This document shows positions 47,016-59,600 of a DNA stretch of 64,000 bases, in pieces. A program made the position numbers and the translations under genes. The first letter of the stretch is position 1. Each line of letters begins with the position of its first letter. The notes beneath the pieces are model-generated. The model saw only the letters and a list, made by a program, of their open reading frames with translations, had not been told where the DNA came from and did no database searches. Source of the stretch: Fasciolopsis buskii. Taxonomy: Eukaryota > Platyhelminthes > Trematoda > Plagiorchiida > Fasciolidae. The stretch covers positions 12,965-76,964 of the forward strand of contig LUCM01007107.1 in the NCBI GenBank assembly GCA_008360955.1, in the 5' to 3' direction.

Positions 47016-47050
<35 letters not shown>
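46970..47050. repeat. SINE family B tail fragment and (TA)n tract
   Basis: GATGAAACGACAGTGCACAT and CACCTTCAGAAAGGCGGCC match, on the minus strand, the tail of SINE B. A TA run of about 32 bp follows at 47018-47050. Confidence 0.65.
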
Positions 47051-47052
<2 letters not shown>

Positions 47053-47178
47053 GCATCTGGATGCGTGAACGAAATTTGCCCGGGAGCACACGACACGACC
47101 GGTTTCGCGGTTACTGTCGCCCGTCAGGTATGCGTATCCGGTGCTCCAAACATCCACATACTTGTACACTCCGAATTG

Positions 47179-47441
47179 ATATTTCCCACCAGCATCGAAT
47201 CTGTAGCATCACGAGTGTGCATGGAAGCTCTTCGTCGAAGAGTCCACGGAAGAACCACAAATTGCTGCTTCTATATATACATGTATATTCTGGGGCATTC
47301 TGCCCTCGTTCCTAAGGTTGGCTCAGCCCAACTGACAAAGAATTATCAACGAATCACAGTTGTGGTTCTTCTGTGGGCTCTTCGATGAGGAGCTCCCATG
47401 CACACTTCTGATGCTACAGACTCAATTCTGGTGGGAAATAT
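47179..47441. repeat. Foldback (inverted repeat) element
   Basis: The arms 47179-47261 and 47441-47360 are reverse complements with about 85 percent identity. Shared blocks are ATTTCCCACCAG, CTGTAGCATCA, GTGTGCATGG, GAAGAGTCCAC/GAAGAGCCCAC and AGAAGAACCACAA. The loop is about 98 bp. No coding signal. It could be a short nonautonomous transposon or a source of a long hairpin RNA. Confidence 0.8.
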
Positions 47442-47704
47442 ATATATATTTCATGCATGTTGCCAACACAACCCCATATAAACAGAATAAATAGGGGAAG
47501 AAAAAATAGTAGACCACAACAAATTAGTTGTACTTGTGTTTTCATCGTACGCATTGGGATTTTGGATTGTTTTCGGATTATTTTCAAGGGGAACGCGTTT
47601 TGCCGAAAGGCCACACGGCATTTGCACCATTGACTCCTGTTGAGTCATACCTCGCATCGTCCCCAGCCAACAGTAATCCACAACTCTTAGGTCCCAACCA
47701 GGAA

Positions 47705-47840
47705 GGTGAGCCTGTGTAGGTCCACCCCCTGTTTCCTTTGGATATTCACTCTTCCTATAGAAACATGTAACTTTGAGGAAAAGGGTGCAGTTATTGATGC
47801 ATGCCTTGTTGTTTAACGCTGAACGATGATGATGATGTCA
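47705..47840 (+). mobile_element. RTE 3' tail, strongly 5'-truncated
   Basis: GTGTAGGTCCACCCCCTGTT, TGGATATTCACTCTTCCTAT, AGAAACATGTAACTTTGAGG and CTTGTTGTTTAACGCTGAAC with a GATGATGATGATG end. About 130 bp matching the last part of the copies at 41.2 and 44.3 kb, with a few more differences. Confidence 0.88.
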
Positions 47841-49330
47841 GTCTCCTTGCCTGATGGCTTTTCTCACCCAAAATCCTCCGTAGCAAGTCTCCCTTCCCCA
47901 TCACAACCGTTTCATGGAACCTTCTACAGCAGGGCCACGTCATGATTAAGACGCGCCTGAGCTGCCAACTCATGGGCCTGGCCGCAACTTGAGACCTCGG
48001 AACTCGCCGATACTGAAGCTGCTGGCAGTTGGCAACGACGCTTGCGGTTTTGACTGACGCGACAACTTTAGCAAACAACGGAATTTGTAGTCGTGGAGTG
48101 CTAGATGAAAGCTCCACCATTAGGACATGAATTTATGCCCGGATTCACTGTCTCTGTCGGAGCACAGGGGGGATGGCACAGACTAGCACTGCAGCGTTAC
48201 TGGCGGTAGTAACAATACGGACTAGCTCCGAGGAACAGACCATCTGCGTCTTCACTTTTCCTATCCATCGGCAGCTATAACTACTGATATCCCTATCGGA
48301 ACTCGCTAAAGGAACAAGATACACTGGAGTGGCAGCCGTTGGTGGAAGTTGAGTTTGATCAGGCGCGGAATCCTTCGGAGTACATTCGGAGTGAGGACAA
48401 AAATCCCGCAAACATCTGTCACACAAAATTTTGGATACGAAGAATCGACTCTTCGATTCCAACGATCGTTGGAATCTATGAAGTTGAAAAACAAACACCG
48501 CAGTGCAAGATTTTTGCGCGAAGGCCAACAATCTTTTCGCAGCTAATACGACTAGACTTACGAATGGCATGACTGGAACACATATGATCCGGTCATGCCA
48601 TATAAGATGAGAGTTGGATCCATAGAAGAAAGGTCATAAAAAGAAAATGTTTTGCATCTGAATCCACGTTTTGCGCATACATATCGATTGAAATTGTCGA
48701 CGATAAAAAATGACCTTTGAGCACAACGACATACGTCCTAGCTACCGTTTCCACTACTGTGTTTACGCGTCGCCAATGTCGCTCTGTAGAGATGTAGGTC
48801 GTGAACCGCTCCGAAACCATGACGTGTTCGTACGTTGGACGAAAGCACTTGTGTGCCACTGCAGTTCAGATCAGTTATTTTGGGTTCCAGAACGTGACAG
48901 CGGGATCCCCAATTGTCCAGGTTTTTGCACCGGTGACCCTTTTAGATAGCCCTGTGCTTCGACGATCATAGTCTTGAATTCAAGACTCCGAGCACTCCGA
49001 ACTACTTAAGTAGATTGGAATGCAGGGCCAAGTCCGTAGATCCCGATTTTTAGCAGTAAAAAAAGCGAGGCCGATCTTTGACTGGGTCGCTTGGTAGAGA
49101 CTAAAAATTCAATGTCAGGGCGGCCTACACGGTACGCCGTAAAATACTCCGACCAACTGGTGTACAGCAGCTATAGTCCCAGTTAGATTGCTGAACTTTA
49201 AGGCGAGATACCTGATCGTCCAGATAGGTGCGCCGAGACCTCCTTGGATCAGTGGTGCTTCAATAACGGGAGGGTAGAATAAGTGACATGCATTCCCTTC
49301 GGCCACCCTCATCAGCCCTACAACTCGCAA
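47841..49330. other. Unassigned intergenic sequence
   Basis: Two minus-strand frames (48120-47791, 109 codons; 48570-48145, 141 codons) have no recognised domain. They are Arg/Ser/Val-rich and the second has several Cys. A perfect 22-bp palindrome is centred at 48465/48466. Confidence 0.4.
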
Positions 49331-49339
49331 ACTGTCTTC

Positions 49340-49490
49340 CCCAAGCACAGACAGCCAAAAGTCATCCAGCCTCCCTTTGAATTCAAGCACTGATCCCATC
49401 TCAACCGCTTTCTCTTGCAGCTCGCTCCAGTCACTCACCACTCTCACAGCAGTTCATTTGATTATATGCGCAGCATTTGCATGCTTCTCA
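49340..49490 (-). mobile_element. LINE C-terminal end fragment
   Basis: The minus strand reads RVVSDWSELQEKAVEMGSVL followed by EFKGRLDDFW, the characteristic end of many CR1/Jockey-type polyproteins (R.V..WN.LP..VV...SV..FK.RLD..W). Only this short end is recognisable. Confidence 0.65.
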
Positions 49491-50069
49491 AAACAGTTTT
49501 CCCGTCGCCTCCTAGCGTTTCATTTCCCCCCATATGGAATAGGAAGCCACGGTGATGCCTTACCTCGAACGGTTTGTAGCGGGACATGAATTTATTTTTC
49601 CGGATCGCGAGTCTAACCGAGCATTGACCGTCCAGCGCGGTCGCCATTTGCGCGCTCCTCATGCACACCTTGCCCTCATGCTCGTGTTAAAAATATACAC
49701 AACGTGCCATCACTTCCGACTGCTTTCTTGTTGTACCGGCCGAGTGTGAGGGTTGCCAGTATTGCCATCGTACCGAGCCGAGTTAGAGTGACACACAAGT
49801 TATCGCAAAGGTCAGGGGCAAGCGAACGTAATGGGAAATCCGCGTCACCACAATGGGTTCTACAAATTGATGAGCCCGACGTGATTGACTGGACACGTGA
49901 GTCTCTATTCCATTCTGCTGACTCCCAATTTGACTTTTTCACGGGTTAATATCACCGTTGTTTTCGTCGTGTTTTCAAATTGTCTTTGCATGTTGAGTTT
50001 AACTGGCTGCGTTTTTTCACCGGCAGTTTTCAGCACGTCTTGTTTACGTCACTTCTTTCGTTTTCAACT

Positions 50070-51212
50070 ACGGTACCATGTTCACGAAGCGAAAACCGTC
50101 GCCAGACCCAACAGTAGAGGCGCTAATTCCTCACATGCCTTCGCTCATGCCGTCGGATCCTCAGCTGATTTAGTTTAGTTGAGTTGGAGTTCGAGAACTG
50201 CAGAATAACTAGCGACGTCAGCCTTTTTAGATGGTTCCATGGTCATCTTCCTCCAAATGTAACTCTTCGCGCTAGGGACATCATAATATCTTTGCGCAGT
50301 TATGAAGTTTTGATAGAGGCCGTTATAACTCGGTCTGCTTTTACTGAAGATCAGCACATCCGACAGTTGCCCCAAGGAATGGAGCTCGAGAGTAGGAAGC
50401 CCACAGTGCCATTGAGGGAAATTAGGCATCTTAGGAGCGCACCGCCTGGCGACGATCCGATATTGAGAGAGATGTGGCTTTCGCGGCCCCCGCTACACCC
50501 ATCTCGCTTGCCCGTAAATATTCACTAAAGGAGATAACCAAAATCACTGATGACATTATGTCGCGCTATAGCCCAGGCGTCTCAGCGTGAAACACTTTTT
50601 CATCTTCCGAAACCGCATTCTCTCCTTCTCAGGATGAATTAAAAAGTATTCTGTGGGGAATCTACGCATCGCTACAGCGGCTAACAGTCGATAGAAATCG
50701 GCGACGAGATCGATTCAATCCGCGTCGCGGCAAGCGTATTAGCCCCTCTCCCAAGCGACCCTTCCTGCCACCCGCGGAAGGTCATTGTAGATGCCATAAC
50801 CGCTTTGGAAGCATAGAAAAATTTGTGAGCTTGGTTGCACATTTCCAGACAGGACAGAGGGAACCTAGTTTCCCGGTTCGTGGTCGTGGCACACGACACC
50901 GGGTTACCTAGTACTGGTCATCCCCTTAACGTCAAGAACTTGACGACCAACAGATTTTTCATGGTGGATAAAGGTGTCGAGGTTAGAGTAATCCCCCGTG
51001 ACCCAAAAAATTTGATTGCTGCAAAGGAGGAGAGGCTACGGACTGCGAATGTTACTCATATCCACACGTACGGGCATTGTTCCCTCGCCCTCGATCTAGG
51101 TCGGAATCCTACTTTTCGCTGGGTGCTCACCGTTTCCGACGTTCCGTATCCTGTTACTGGCATCGAATTCCTTCAGCATTTCGACCTTTTATTCGACGCT
51201 CGGCACAGATAA
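50070..51212 (+). mobile_element. Gypsy (CsRn1-like) LTR retrotransposon fragment: gag and protease
   Basis: Gag: an ATG near 50080 (MFTKRKPSPDP), then ITSDVSLFRWFHGHLPPNV, EDQHIRQLPQGMELESRKPT and DDPILREMWLSR, the order of capsid motifs in this clade (ITSD....F..V..LPP, L.G..LGDRKP). Protease at 50835-51212: RFFMVDKGVEVRVIPRDPKN, HIHTYGHCSLALDLGRNPTF, RWVLTVSDVPYPVTGIEFLQ, HFDLLFDARHR. The active-site DTG is DKG, so it is dead. No LTR, reverse transcriptase or integrase was recognised next to it. The sequence from 49700 may be the 5' untranslated part. Confidence 0.75.
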
Positions 51213-53600
51213 ACAAGAGGCCATCAAACGTCGCTGACCGTGACCGGTTCTTGTGCCATCGCCAAGCAACTAGCCTAGTCTCAGCCTAGTTTCGTTTGAA
51301 ACAAAATTCTGTCAACCCCACACAAACGATTCGATTCGCCTACGCAGCACAGCAGTCCAGATTAACAGGTTTCAAGCAAAAAAGGTAAATTGAAGCGAGA
51401 TACGGCGCTGATGATGGTGGAGCCATACGTGCATATCTGTGCTCTACGGCGTAAGCCACCGTTCTCCATGTGCTTGCTTTACCTACTTTGGTTTTCTTTA
51501 GTCCGTTCGTGTGAAGATCAAAATGACTGCGACATGTTTACTTCAGCATCTCCAAACGTGGGAGGTGAAAAGGCCACCCTAGCAGTTGCGAAAAAATTAA
51601 ATATAACGCTAAAAGTTAAGGTCGGGTGCAAGAACTATGATGAGCACCCATAAAGGCTCAGCCATTCCTCTATCGGAGAAAAAATCTCTGCTGTGACCAG
51701 CCTGAGCCCAACAACATAATCACATTGGGGCTGCGAATGAAGGCGTCCCCTTTCACATTGGATATGTATGACACGGGCCCAGACCTGACCCTGTGAAAGG
51801 GGGGCCTCACACCGCCCTTGTTCAGTAGATAAGCATCTGGCTGCTTTGTTGGACGGCTTGGGTAATTGGCGCATAGGACTGACCACTTATGCTACACCAG
51901 CCTTCCCTTTAGTTTTCGGCATGCCCCTGACCTTTTACCCGCACACCTGGTTTGCATGCTGACTTCTGGAACAACTGCTGTCTTTCCTCTCCCTTAATTA
52001 TTCATGCGCGCTTACCGAAGCTGCCGTGGTACAATTTGTTCTTTCTGTTCAATCACAAATTACTGGTTCCAACATTCTCATGCTTCGCCCCCTCCTCTCT
52101 ATGACTTCTCTTTCCAACTCCTGACCTAGCTTCCAGCCCACACTGCCGTCCTCGACCCATTCCTTTGCGCCCTTCCCCGGCAATTCGAAATAATGAAAAT
52201 CGGCGGTAGATCACATGATGAGATGTAACTGATTCTCTGTTGCACGTACAACAGACTCGAACTGATAACCACAGGTCTGCCATCATTTTAACTCAAGACT
52301 TATCCACATCGCGTCTAACTGGAAGCGATTATGTGGAGCCGCAAAGCGCTCTCGGGTATCTACCGTGATCTTTGGACTTTGCGATTGATTGTGGAGTTGA
52401 TACTGCCTAGGTCCGCGATCACCCTACTATGACGAAAACGTACCTAAAGCGGATAAATTTATGCTCTACTATCAGGAAAACCAAGCCATCTGGCAGGAAA
52501 AGACCGTAATCAGGCTTATGAAATTGCTTCCGTCCTGGCAAGGCTATATCCACTCGCAAAGCATTGAACTACATACTGTTCCCTTTACTCCTTCACAAGT
52601 CCCCGTTCAGCCAACGATCCACCAACCAATTTTTCGTCGTCCAACGATTTTCCCCGTTTTTCAAAAATCATCTATTTCCTTTACGAAATGCAGCCTTATA
52701 GTCTGCTGCAGTCGCCCAAAACCACATATAGCTCTACAAGTAATAACGTTTTATCTAATTTAAAGTCGTAATTCAGATGCATGAGTTCATTAGATTCCCA
52801 TGCAGCCTCCTAAAGGGCTATTTTACTCTGCACATTGAAAATACTATTCACCTTGAATGCGATAGTCTGAGGATGACTAAATATTCTAGTAAAGGATACC
52901 AAAGAAATAGAGATTTATTGGCTTTTCAAGCCCTCACTAACCAATAATTGATCTCTCAGGAATAAAGTGCTTTGAAAGCGATTGTGTTCTACCATCAGAT
53001 TCATATCACACTTTCATAAGTAAAATCTAGCCAGCAGAATTCTCCTGCGTGGACTGAACTTCATTCTTCAGTTAATCTAACTTTTTCATGGACTGGGTTC
53101 TCCAAAGGTGATGGGGTACAAAATCTACGGTAGGCATAATTTCAGGACCACACACTTCCATCACCCTACCCTAAACACCACGGATAAAACTATGTAGCAT
53201 GAACTTGAGTTAGAAATGGAAGGGATGATATCAGGATGTATCATTCTCAATTTTGATGGACTTTCCTCCCTAAACGAGGAATTTAACTCGATCACTGACA
53301 GTGTTGGATGACTAAGACTGATAGTTTGGGACGTTATTGCTGTCCAGCGATTGCGCAATAATGGACTGATGGATTGTGCGAAAGCCTACTCATCATGGAA
53401 TCAGCAATAACAACATAAACAAAGGTGAGCATGACCTTTTGAACCAGCGGTTGCGCGCTAAATATTTGATGGATACTTTGAGTCCAAGTATCATGGCCGC
53501 GGTTGATGGTGAAACAGAGGTTGACGTCCGTCTGAATGTGATCGAGGATTTTTACTGAGATCCCACACTTGTTTGTTGTAAAATATCAGGACCCCCAGTG
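51213..53600. other. Unassigned sequence
   Basis: Several short frames (51390-51653 +, 52461-52763 +) have no known domain. Pyrimidine-rich stretches occur at about 51900-52180. If the Gypsy fragment once continued, its pol region has been lost or is beyond recognition. Confidence 0.4.
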
Positions 53601-56600
53601 TCACTGATCCCCTTCACTCCTACCTGACCTCATGTAGTCAGAATGTGAGTGGTAATATTTCCTTTTCTAAACCAAGACATAACTGTTGGGTGATTCGAGG
53701 CGGTGTACCGTGCCCGCTAACGCTTGTCAAGCACTTAAAAGGTCTTTTATCCGTGATTCACCATTACCGTCAATGCTGGGGAGAGTTGATGTGGCTTGAA
53801 GCGGTATGTTAAATGATTGAATAAAAGAGGGCTTTAAATGCTTATGACATTTAGTACAGAGGAAATATAGCTAGCCTGGAAGTGGACTGGCTAAACAGAG
53901 CGGAACAGGGCTCCTGACCTAAGGATCGGCATGTCTCGTGAGAATTTTTGGTTGCGTTTATGTCCAGTAACCGCAGCGAGAATGGAATCAAGGCTTGCGG
54001 TTGCAGACCATTTTATCTTCAGACACTTTGACCGTTGGATTTAAATTGTCACGCTGGTGGAATTTATGAAGGGCTTTAATGAGGGGATGCTGGCTGGAAA
54101 AGATAAGTACCGAGAATCCGTGCTGGCGGGAACATTTGCCATTTGGCAGTGAACTAGAATTCCATTTCTTGTTTACAAAGCTTCTTTTTCTCAGTGTCAG
54201 TTTTAGTCAGGTTGAATAAAAATGGAAATTCTAACAACTTTTGTAATCCAACTTGCGACTGATTGGGCAGCAAACGCAGCGAAACCCGTAGCGTACTCTA
54301 TGGCTTTCGTTAGGTTCCAGTGGAAAATTTGTCGTGCTTGATAGCTTGAGTGGTGGCATTTCTATTAAAATGTCCGTTGTGAGGAAGTATGGGGAAACAT
54401 TTTATGACGGTGATCGCCAAAGCGATAAGGATTAGAGAGGATAGGAAATTTGACTTTAGCCGGCCAAGCCACACAGTTTAAGATCGAGTAGCTCGCAGCT
54501 GGGTCTATTGCTAGATTATAAGTGGAACCAGTGGATTTTGTAGCTGCACATTCTCGATTACAGTTTGCCCAACTTTAAGAACAGGGTTGCATCCAAGCGG
54601 ATAACATTGGAGATTATGCTCAGGAATGGACTTGAATATTACTGACCTCCAGTGACAAACATTATAATTATATATTTCTCAAAGAATACCGAGATGCATG
54701 CAGGCAGCAGGGTCATCTTATACACCGGAATCATAAAGATGAATCTTTTTCCTTAAGAACTATTAATAATAGCATTAATAATGTATATATCAGGATTTGC
54801 AAGAGGCATGCGCAAGGCAAGGTCAAATTTTTACAGGGATGATGCACAGGAACTGCAAATAATAGAAGTCAAAATGGATAAGGGGGAAAGTATAAGCACA
54901 CCAGTGGAAAGCAAAAGTAAAGAGCTAATTTTTCAAGACCAGACAGAGTTTCCTGGGGCTGATGGCAAGCGACGGACCACGAGTAATTTCGTGTTTAGGC
55001 ACACTAAATATGCTCATTGCTGGCGCACAATATGGACGGAGCTCAAAGGCGGATGTTGAGATTCGGCCGGAGTCCCCAAACGTCAGGAGCGTTACATAAT
55101 GGGCGGAAACGATGGGCTGAAGGGATGGCAAGCAATGGTAATGCAGTAATTGGATGAAAAAGGTGAAAACCAGGCGGAACACCAGGTAAATTGGATAAGA
55201 CAACAAATGGACAAAAATCCGCTGAGGGCAGAGGAGGACTATGAAGACTGTCTCAAACTATCAATGGGGAAATTTGTGAAGCTTCAGATACCGAACTCCC
55301 AAAAATGGTGATCATATTTACATACGGTTGGCGGTAAGCTGTGCCGGGAGGTGCGTCAGATAAGAGAAATTTTGTGTAAGAACGCTCTTTAAATACACTA
55401 GGCAAGAATGTCCTCTATGCTGTCAATTTTGTTGTCGCAGCTTTTGATCTTAGTCAGCAGTACGGTTGGGGAATATGACATGTGCAAACCGTTCCGGAGC
55501 CAGTAGTGATCGCGGTTTCATCCAATTGCAAAGATGCCAGTTGAGACATCCAATGCGATAATCGGCGTAGTTACCGTTGACCGGACCAGAACTCCAGCGA
55601 CAGTTCTGGCTAACAGGTTCCTAGCAGAAATGATAGGACAGCAGATTCGGAATCACCATTACACGAACGAAAGCGTTAGCACCGCGTCTGCTCCGGGTGC
55701 GAGATGTGAAACGCAAGAGAAAAGCAGTCTGGCCTGGGTGCCAGCTTGAGGTTATGATGATTATTGGATCGCGATTACATACTTGCAACATGGTGCATCT
55801 ATTCCGTAAAACATAATTAGAATTGAGCTATGGTAGCAGTTTTACGGGTATTTGAATGTTCGGGGTTACCAAGAACAACCTGTTCAGCCTTGCCAAGCGA
55901 GTGAACAGGATAAGGTGACATAATGAGAGAGGAGTATACAGGCTGAAGGTGTTTAAAATCACGGGATGTGATGAGGGCATGGATCCGTCAAGAAGCACGT
56001 TGACATTTTCGTCAGCCCACAGTGGGAGAAGCTCAAGAGTTAGTTGCTCAAGCCACTGGTGTAGCGGTTACATCACTACAAGGGAGGTCATAAAGTTCAT
56101 TAGCGGGGACTTGCGATAAAGTAAGGAAGTATGAGGTGAAGCCGAAGCCCAGATGGTGGCCTCAGCAAAGATTCGGTCATGAACTAGAATTCTAACCCGT
56201 GTTCTTAAGTCTCATCTAATCCAATGTTAGCTCGTGTTAGATTAATTAGGAACGGAACATCCATTAAATTTTTCGGCTGGGCTTTGAACTGGGTAAAGTT
56301 GGTCAGGACCGCAGGGAAATTGGGAGTTTGTTCCCCAGTTTAGAGTAAACAACTGTGAAAAATTTAGCCCTGCTCGATAGTCGAGTCAGGGATATTCCTA
56401 ACGAGTAGTATCCACAACGAAGTGGATACAGGGGACTACCAGCGTCGTGTGACGTTTGTAGTATTATTACGACAAAGATTGGAGCGAAATGCAAGGTTTA
56501 CTTTAACTCGACGAAGCCACAGTGGTTCACGTTCAAGCAGCTCGCATCTGGCCCTATATTTTATGCTAGATGGAGATACGTGTTAGTTTTGAGGGAGAAA

Positions 56601-59600
56601 GTGGTGGGGGGACAACATGGGCAGGAAGCAGATAATAACGCACGCTGGCGTTAGGGAGTGGGGCTTCCGATGTCAAAGTCAGTTGTTCCATGCCGGCGCA
56701 CCGGTACCCATATGTTCGCATGCAACCCAGTGAGTAAATAGCAACGAATGTAAGCCAGTTCATATCAAGACGGTGAAAACGCGAGTGAACAGTTGATGGA
56801 TAATTTTGTAACTTTCATTTGTAGAATTAACCTGTAAGTTGTTGGGCTTTCGATAATCATGCGATGAGGTTCCACTAAAATGTGACCGCTAAGCGTACAT
56901 GAATTGCAGTGTCAAATTTAGGGGCCAGCAAACGTGTGACAAATGAAAAATAACAGTTTTTGGAAATATGCCCGCATTCTGTATAAGTTCGAGGGAAAAT
57001 CATGTTCTGTTAGTATAACGTCAAATATAATTGCGTGACGCGAAATCCACAGCAAATGCTAATCACAGTTTGTTTAAGTGTACCAGTGTCTGATAGTGGG
57101 CAGCGGAAAATGTGAAAATCGACGCCTCTGGCAAAAGGCATATTTTGGCCGGGGACAAAACTACGGTTGGATTTGCATGTGGCAGTATCCTGGAAGCTCC
57201 AGAGGTTTTTCCACAATTGATCTGAGTGATGCTGCAGTCCAACAGTACTCACATCTGGTGAATTGCCTTAGGAGATGGTCCCAACTGTCAAGAACATCGC
57301 GAAAGCTCAAGTTGGTGTGAAGATGCAAAACCAGAACGGGATGAAATAAAACGGAGACCATCACTGATGAAACTCTTAGTGCGTCGAGAAAATGGTGAGG
57401 ACTGGCAAGCAAATTTCAAGACGTGGAAAAAACGGAACAACGGAAGGTAATATTGAACTTTTAAGATGCGAGAATAAAACAATATTTGGTTTCTATAGAC
57501 ACAGACGCAATGAAATACATGCGATGGACATGTGAGTGATGAGGTTCTTTAGTAGCGGTAAGTCTGTAGATCGGTGTTTTTTGGGTGTTCCAAATGTGGG
57601 GTGACAACTGCAGCGGAATGTGAAACACAGTGGTGAACCCTGCTTTTGCCAGTTACCGGCAACTAAATGACGCATATTGTTCTCCACTCACTAGTTGTGC
57701 GTCTGAGAGATAGGATGCAGAATCCCTAGATGGCTGTGGAGAGGTTGAGCTTGGGGGAATGTTCTCTCCCGGCTGTGAAGTTTATGACAGTGAAAGTCAG
57801 TACGGTTCGAAAGCCGTTTAGTATATGGCGGGTTCGTAAGTGCACGCCCGAGTTCCGAAAGCGGTATCTGGACTTCTTTAAGTAGTGGTTGGCGGTGTAC
57901 GGTATTCATCGGCGATAATGTACGGTCGGCGGATTTGCCATCGTCGAACGACAACTTTGGTAGAACCGGGTGGGTAATATGTGGCGATGGCAACATTGTT
58001 TGGCCGCCCGAACTGTATTTGATAGAACCGTCCAGTAGGTAAAAGTTGAGATTTCAGACGGAGACCGGTTAGCAGGCTTGAGAACGGGGGACAAAATCAG
58101 ATGAACAGCCTGGAATGTACCCAGCTGTCGGTTAACTTGAGCAGACAAGAGGAAAAAGAAATAATTTAACTTTTGAGTGCGTGGGCAATTTTAAGATGTG
58201 ATTTGATGAGTCTTACTTCGTTTGGGAAGGAAGCAATTGGCGCAGTATAGAGTGTGTGATGAAACTGGATAGAAAGGCTCTTTTGGGGTGCACAAAGTTA
58301 CCAGTGCCTTTTGGGCGGAATTCTGAGTATATATTCTAAGTTGTGGTAGTAGAAATGTGCGTTAGGGAGGGGTCATCGCAAGTATATGACACACGAACAT
58401 GGGCTTTGAAGGTCACGAATGAAATCTAACCGCCTCTAGTGGCTTAAATGCAGTGCATTTGCGGGTACGGCAGAAATTACCACCTAAGACTGTGTGACAG
58501 CCGCAGGATCATAAACGTCGAACTGAGTGAAATCAGGGCCGCACATGTGGCCAGCCGCTGGGTTTTACGTGCCTCATAGTTCATCATTTTCGGTGCCCTG
58601 CACAACAAAGCAAACACAATACAAGTCGGTTGAGGGTTCAATAAATCGGTTAAAGGCTGAAATGCAAGGGTGGGCTGTAATTAATAGGTATATTGATAAT
58701 GATTCACTCGCGTTTGAGTGCTTGCACCGATAGACCAGCGCCTTTTCGTTATGGTTTTCGTTTTCTTTGTGCTGAGGTCTAGGAGTGTGGGCATCGATGT
58801 TAGGTGGGCAACCATCCCAGAACGATAGCCACCACGGTCTCGCATAAGGCTGCGCTAGGTCCGTTATCTACATTGTTCACTATATATCACCAAAACTGGC
58901 GCCTGTTGCCTCTCTTGTGGACCCCGAGGCGACAGCGGTATACTCGTTATTTTTGGAATATTTCACATTTGAAAGAAAACTTTCGGAGCAGAATAAAGCA
59001 TTCACATAAAAATGAAGGTTGTTTCGCAAATTTTTTCGCCTGCAACCAATCGATCGTTATTCAGTCAGGGAGTAATTTGGAGTAGGGACTAAGGAAGTAT
59101 CATTGCGGTAAGATCAATGCAAGTTGCTGAAATTAGTGTATTTGCTTAGACATTTGTCTCTGGCATTAGCTAGGGTGTTACAAAGACAGGGTTACGGCCA
59201 CATATCAAGGTAGGATTATCAAATAATATAGAGGGAGGCCATCGGCATGGGTATCGAGGCAAAGGTGCCAACATGAAAAGTCACTCGCCATTGGACGTAC
59301 TTTTGCCAAACGAATTCAGGTAGACTTACAAGCTGCAGCGTTAGCAGGTTGAGAGGGGTCGAAAGCCGCTTGAATTGACAAAAGGTGACGGTACCGCTGT
59401 GAATAATATGACAGTGACAAAAAATTGTCCATGGAGAGTGTAAAGTAGAAAATGACGGCTTGGAGGGTCGGGTGCAAATTCGTGAATGGAAGTTTGGTAA
59501 GGTCGCATGTATAAGACTGGCTAGGAGGAGAAAGAGATCAACAACAGGCATCAGGCAAGCTTGTCAAATCAAGCCAGTTTACGGTAGAACATGGAGGATT

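Noticed and set aside
47791..48570. Two minus-strand frames of 109 and 141 codons as a possible gene
   Set aside because: No recognised motif, and the first begins inside the RTE tail, so at least part is repeat-derived. Without transcript or homology support I leave it unassigned.
54781..55059. A 92-codon plus-strand frame, Lys/Glu-rich
   Set aside because: No domain, no neighbours in frame, and the region's purine-rich plus strand favours such chance Lys/Glu/Arg-rich frames.
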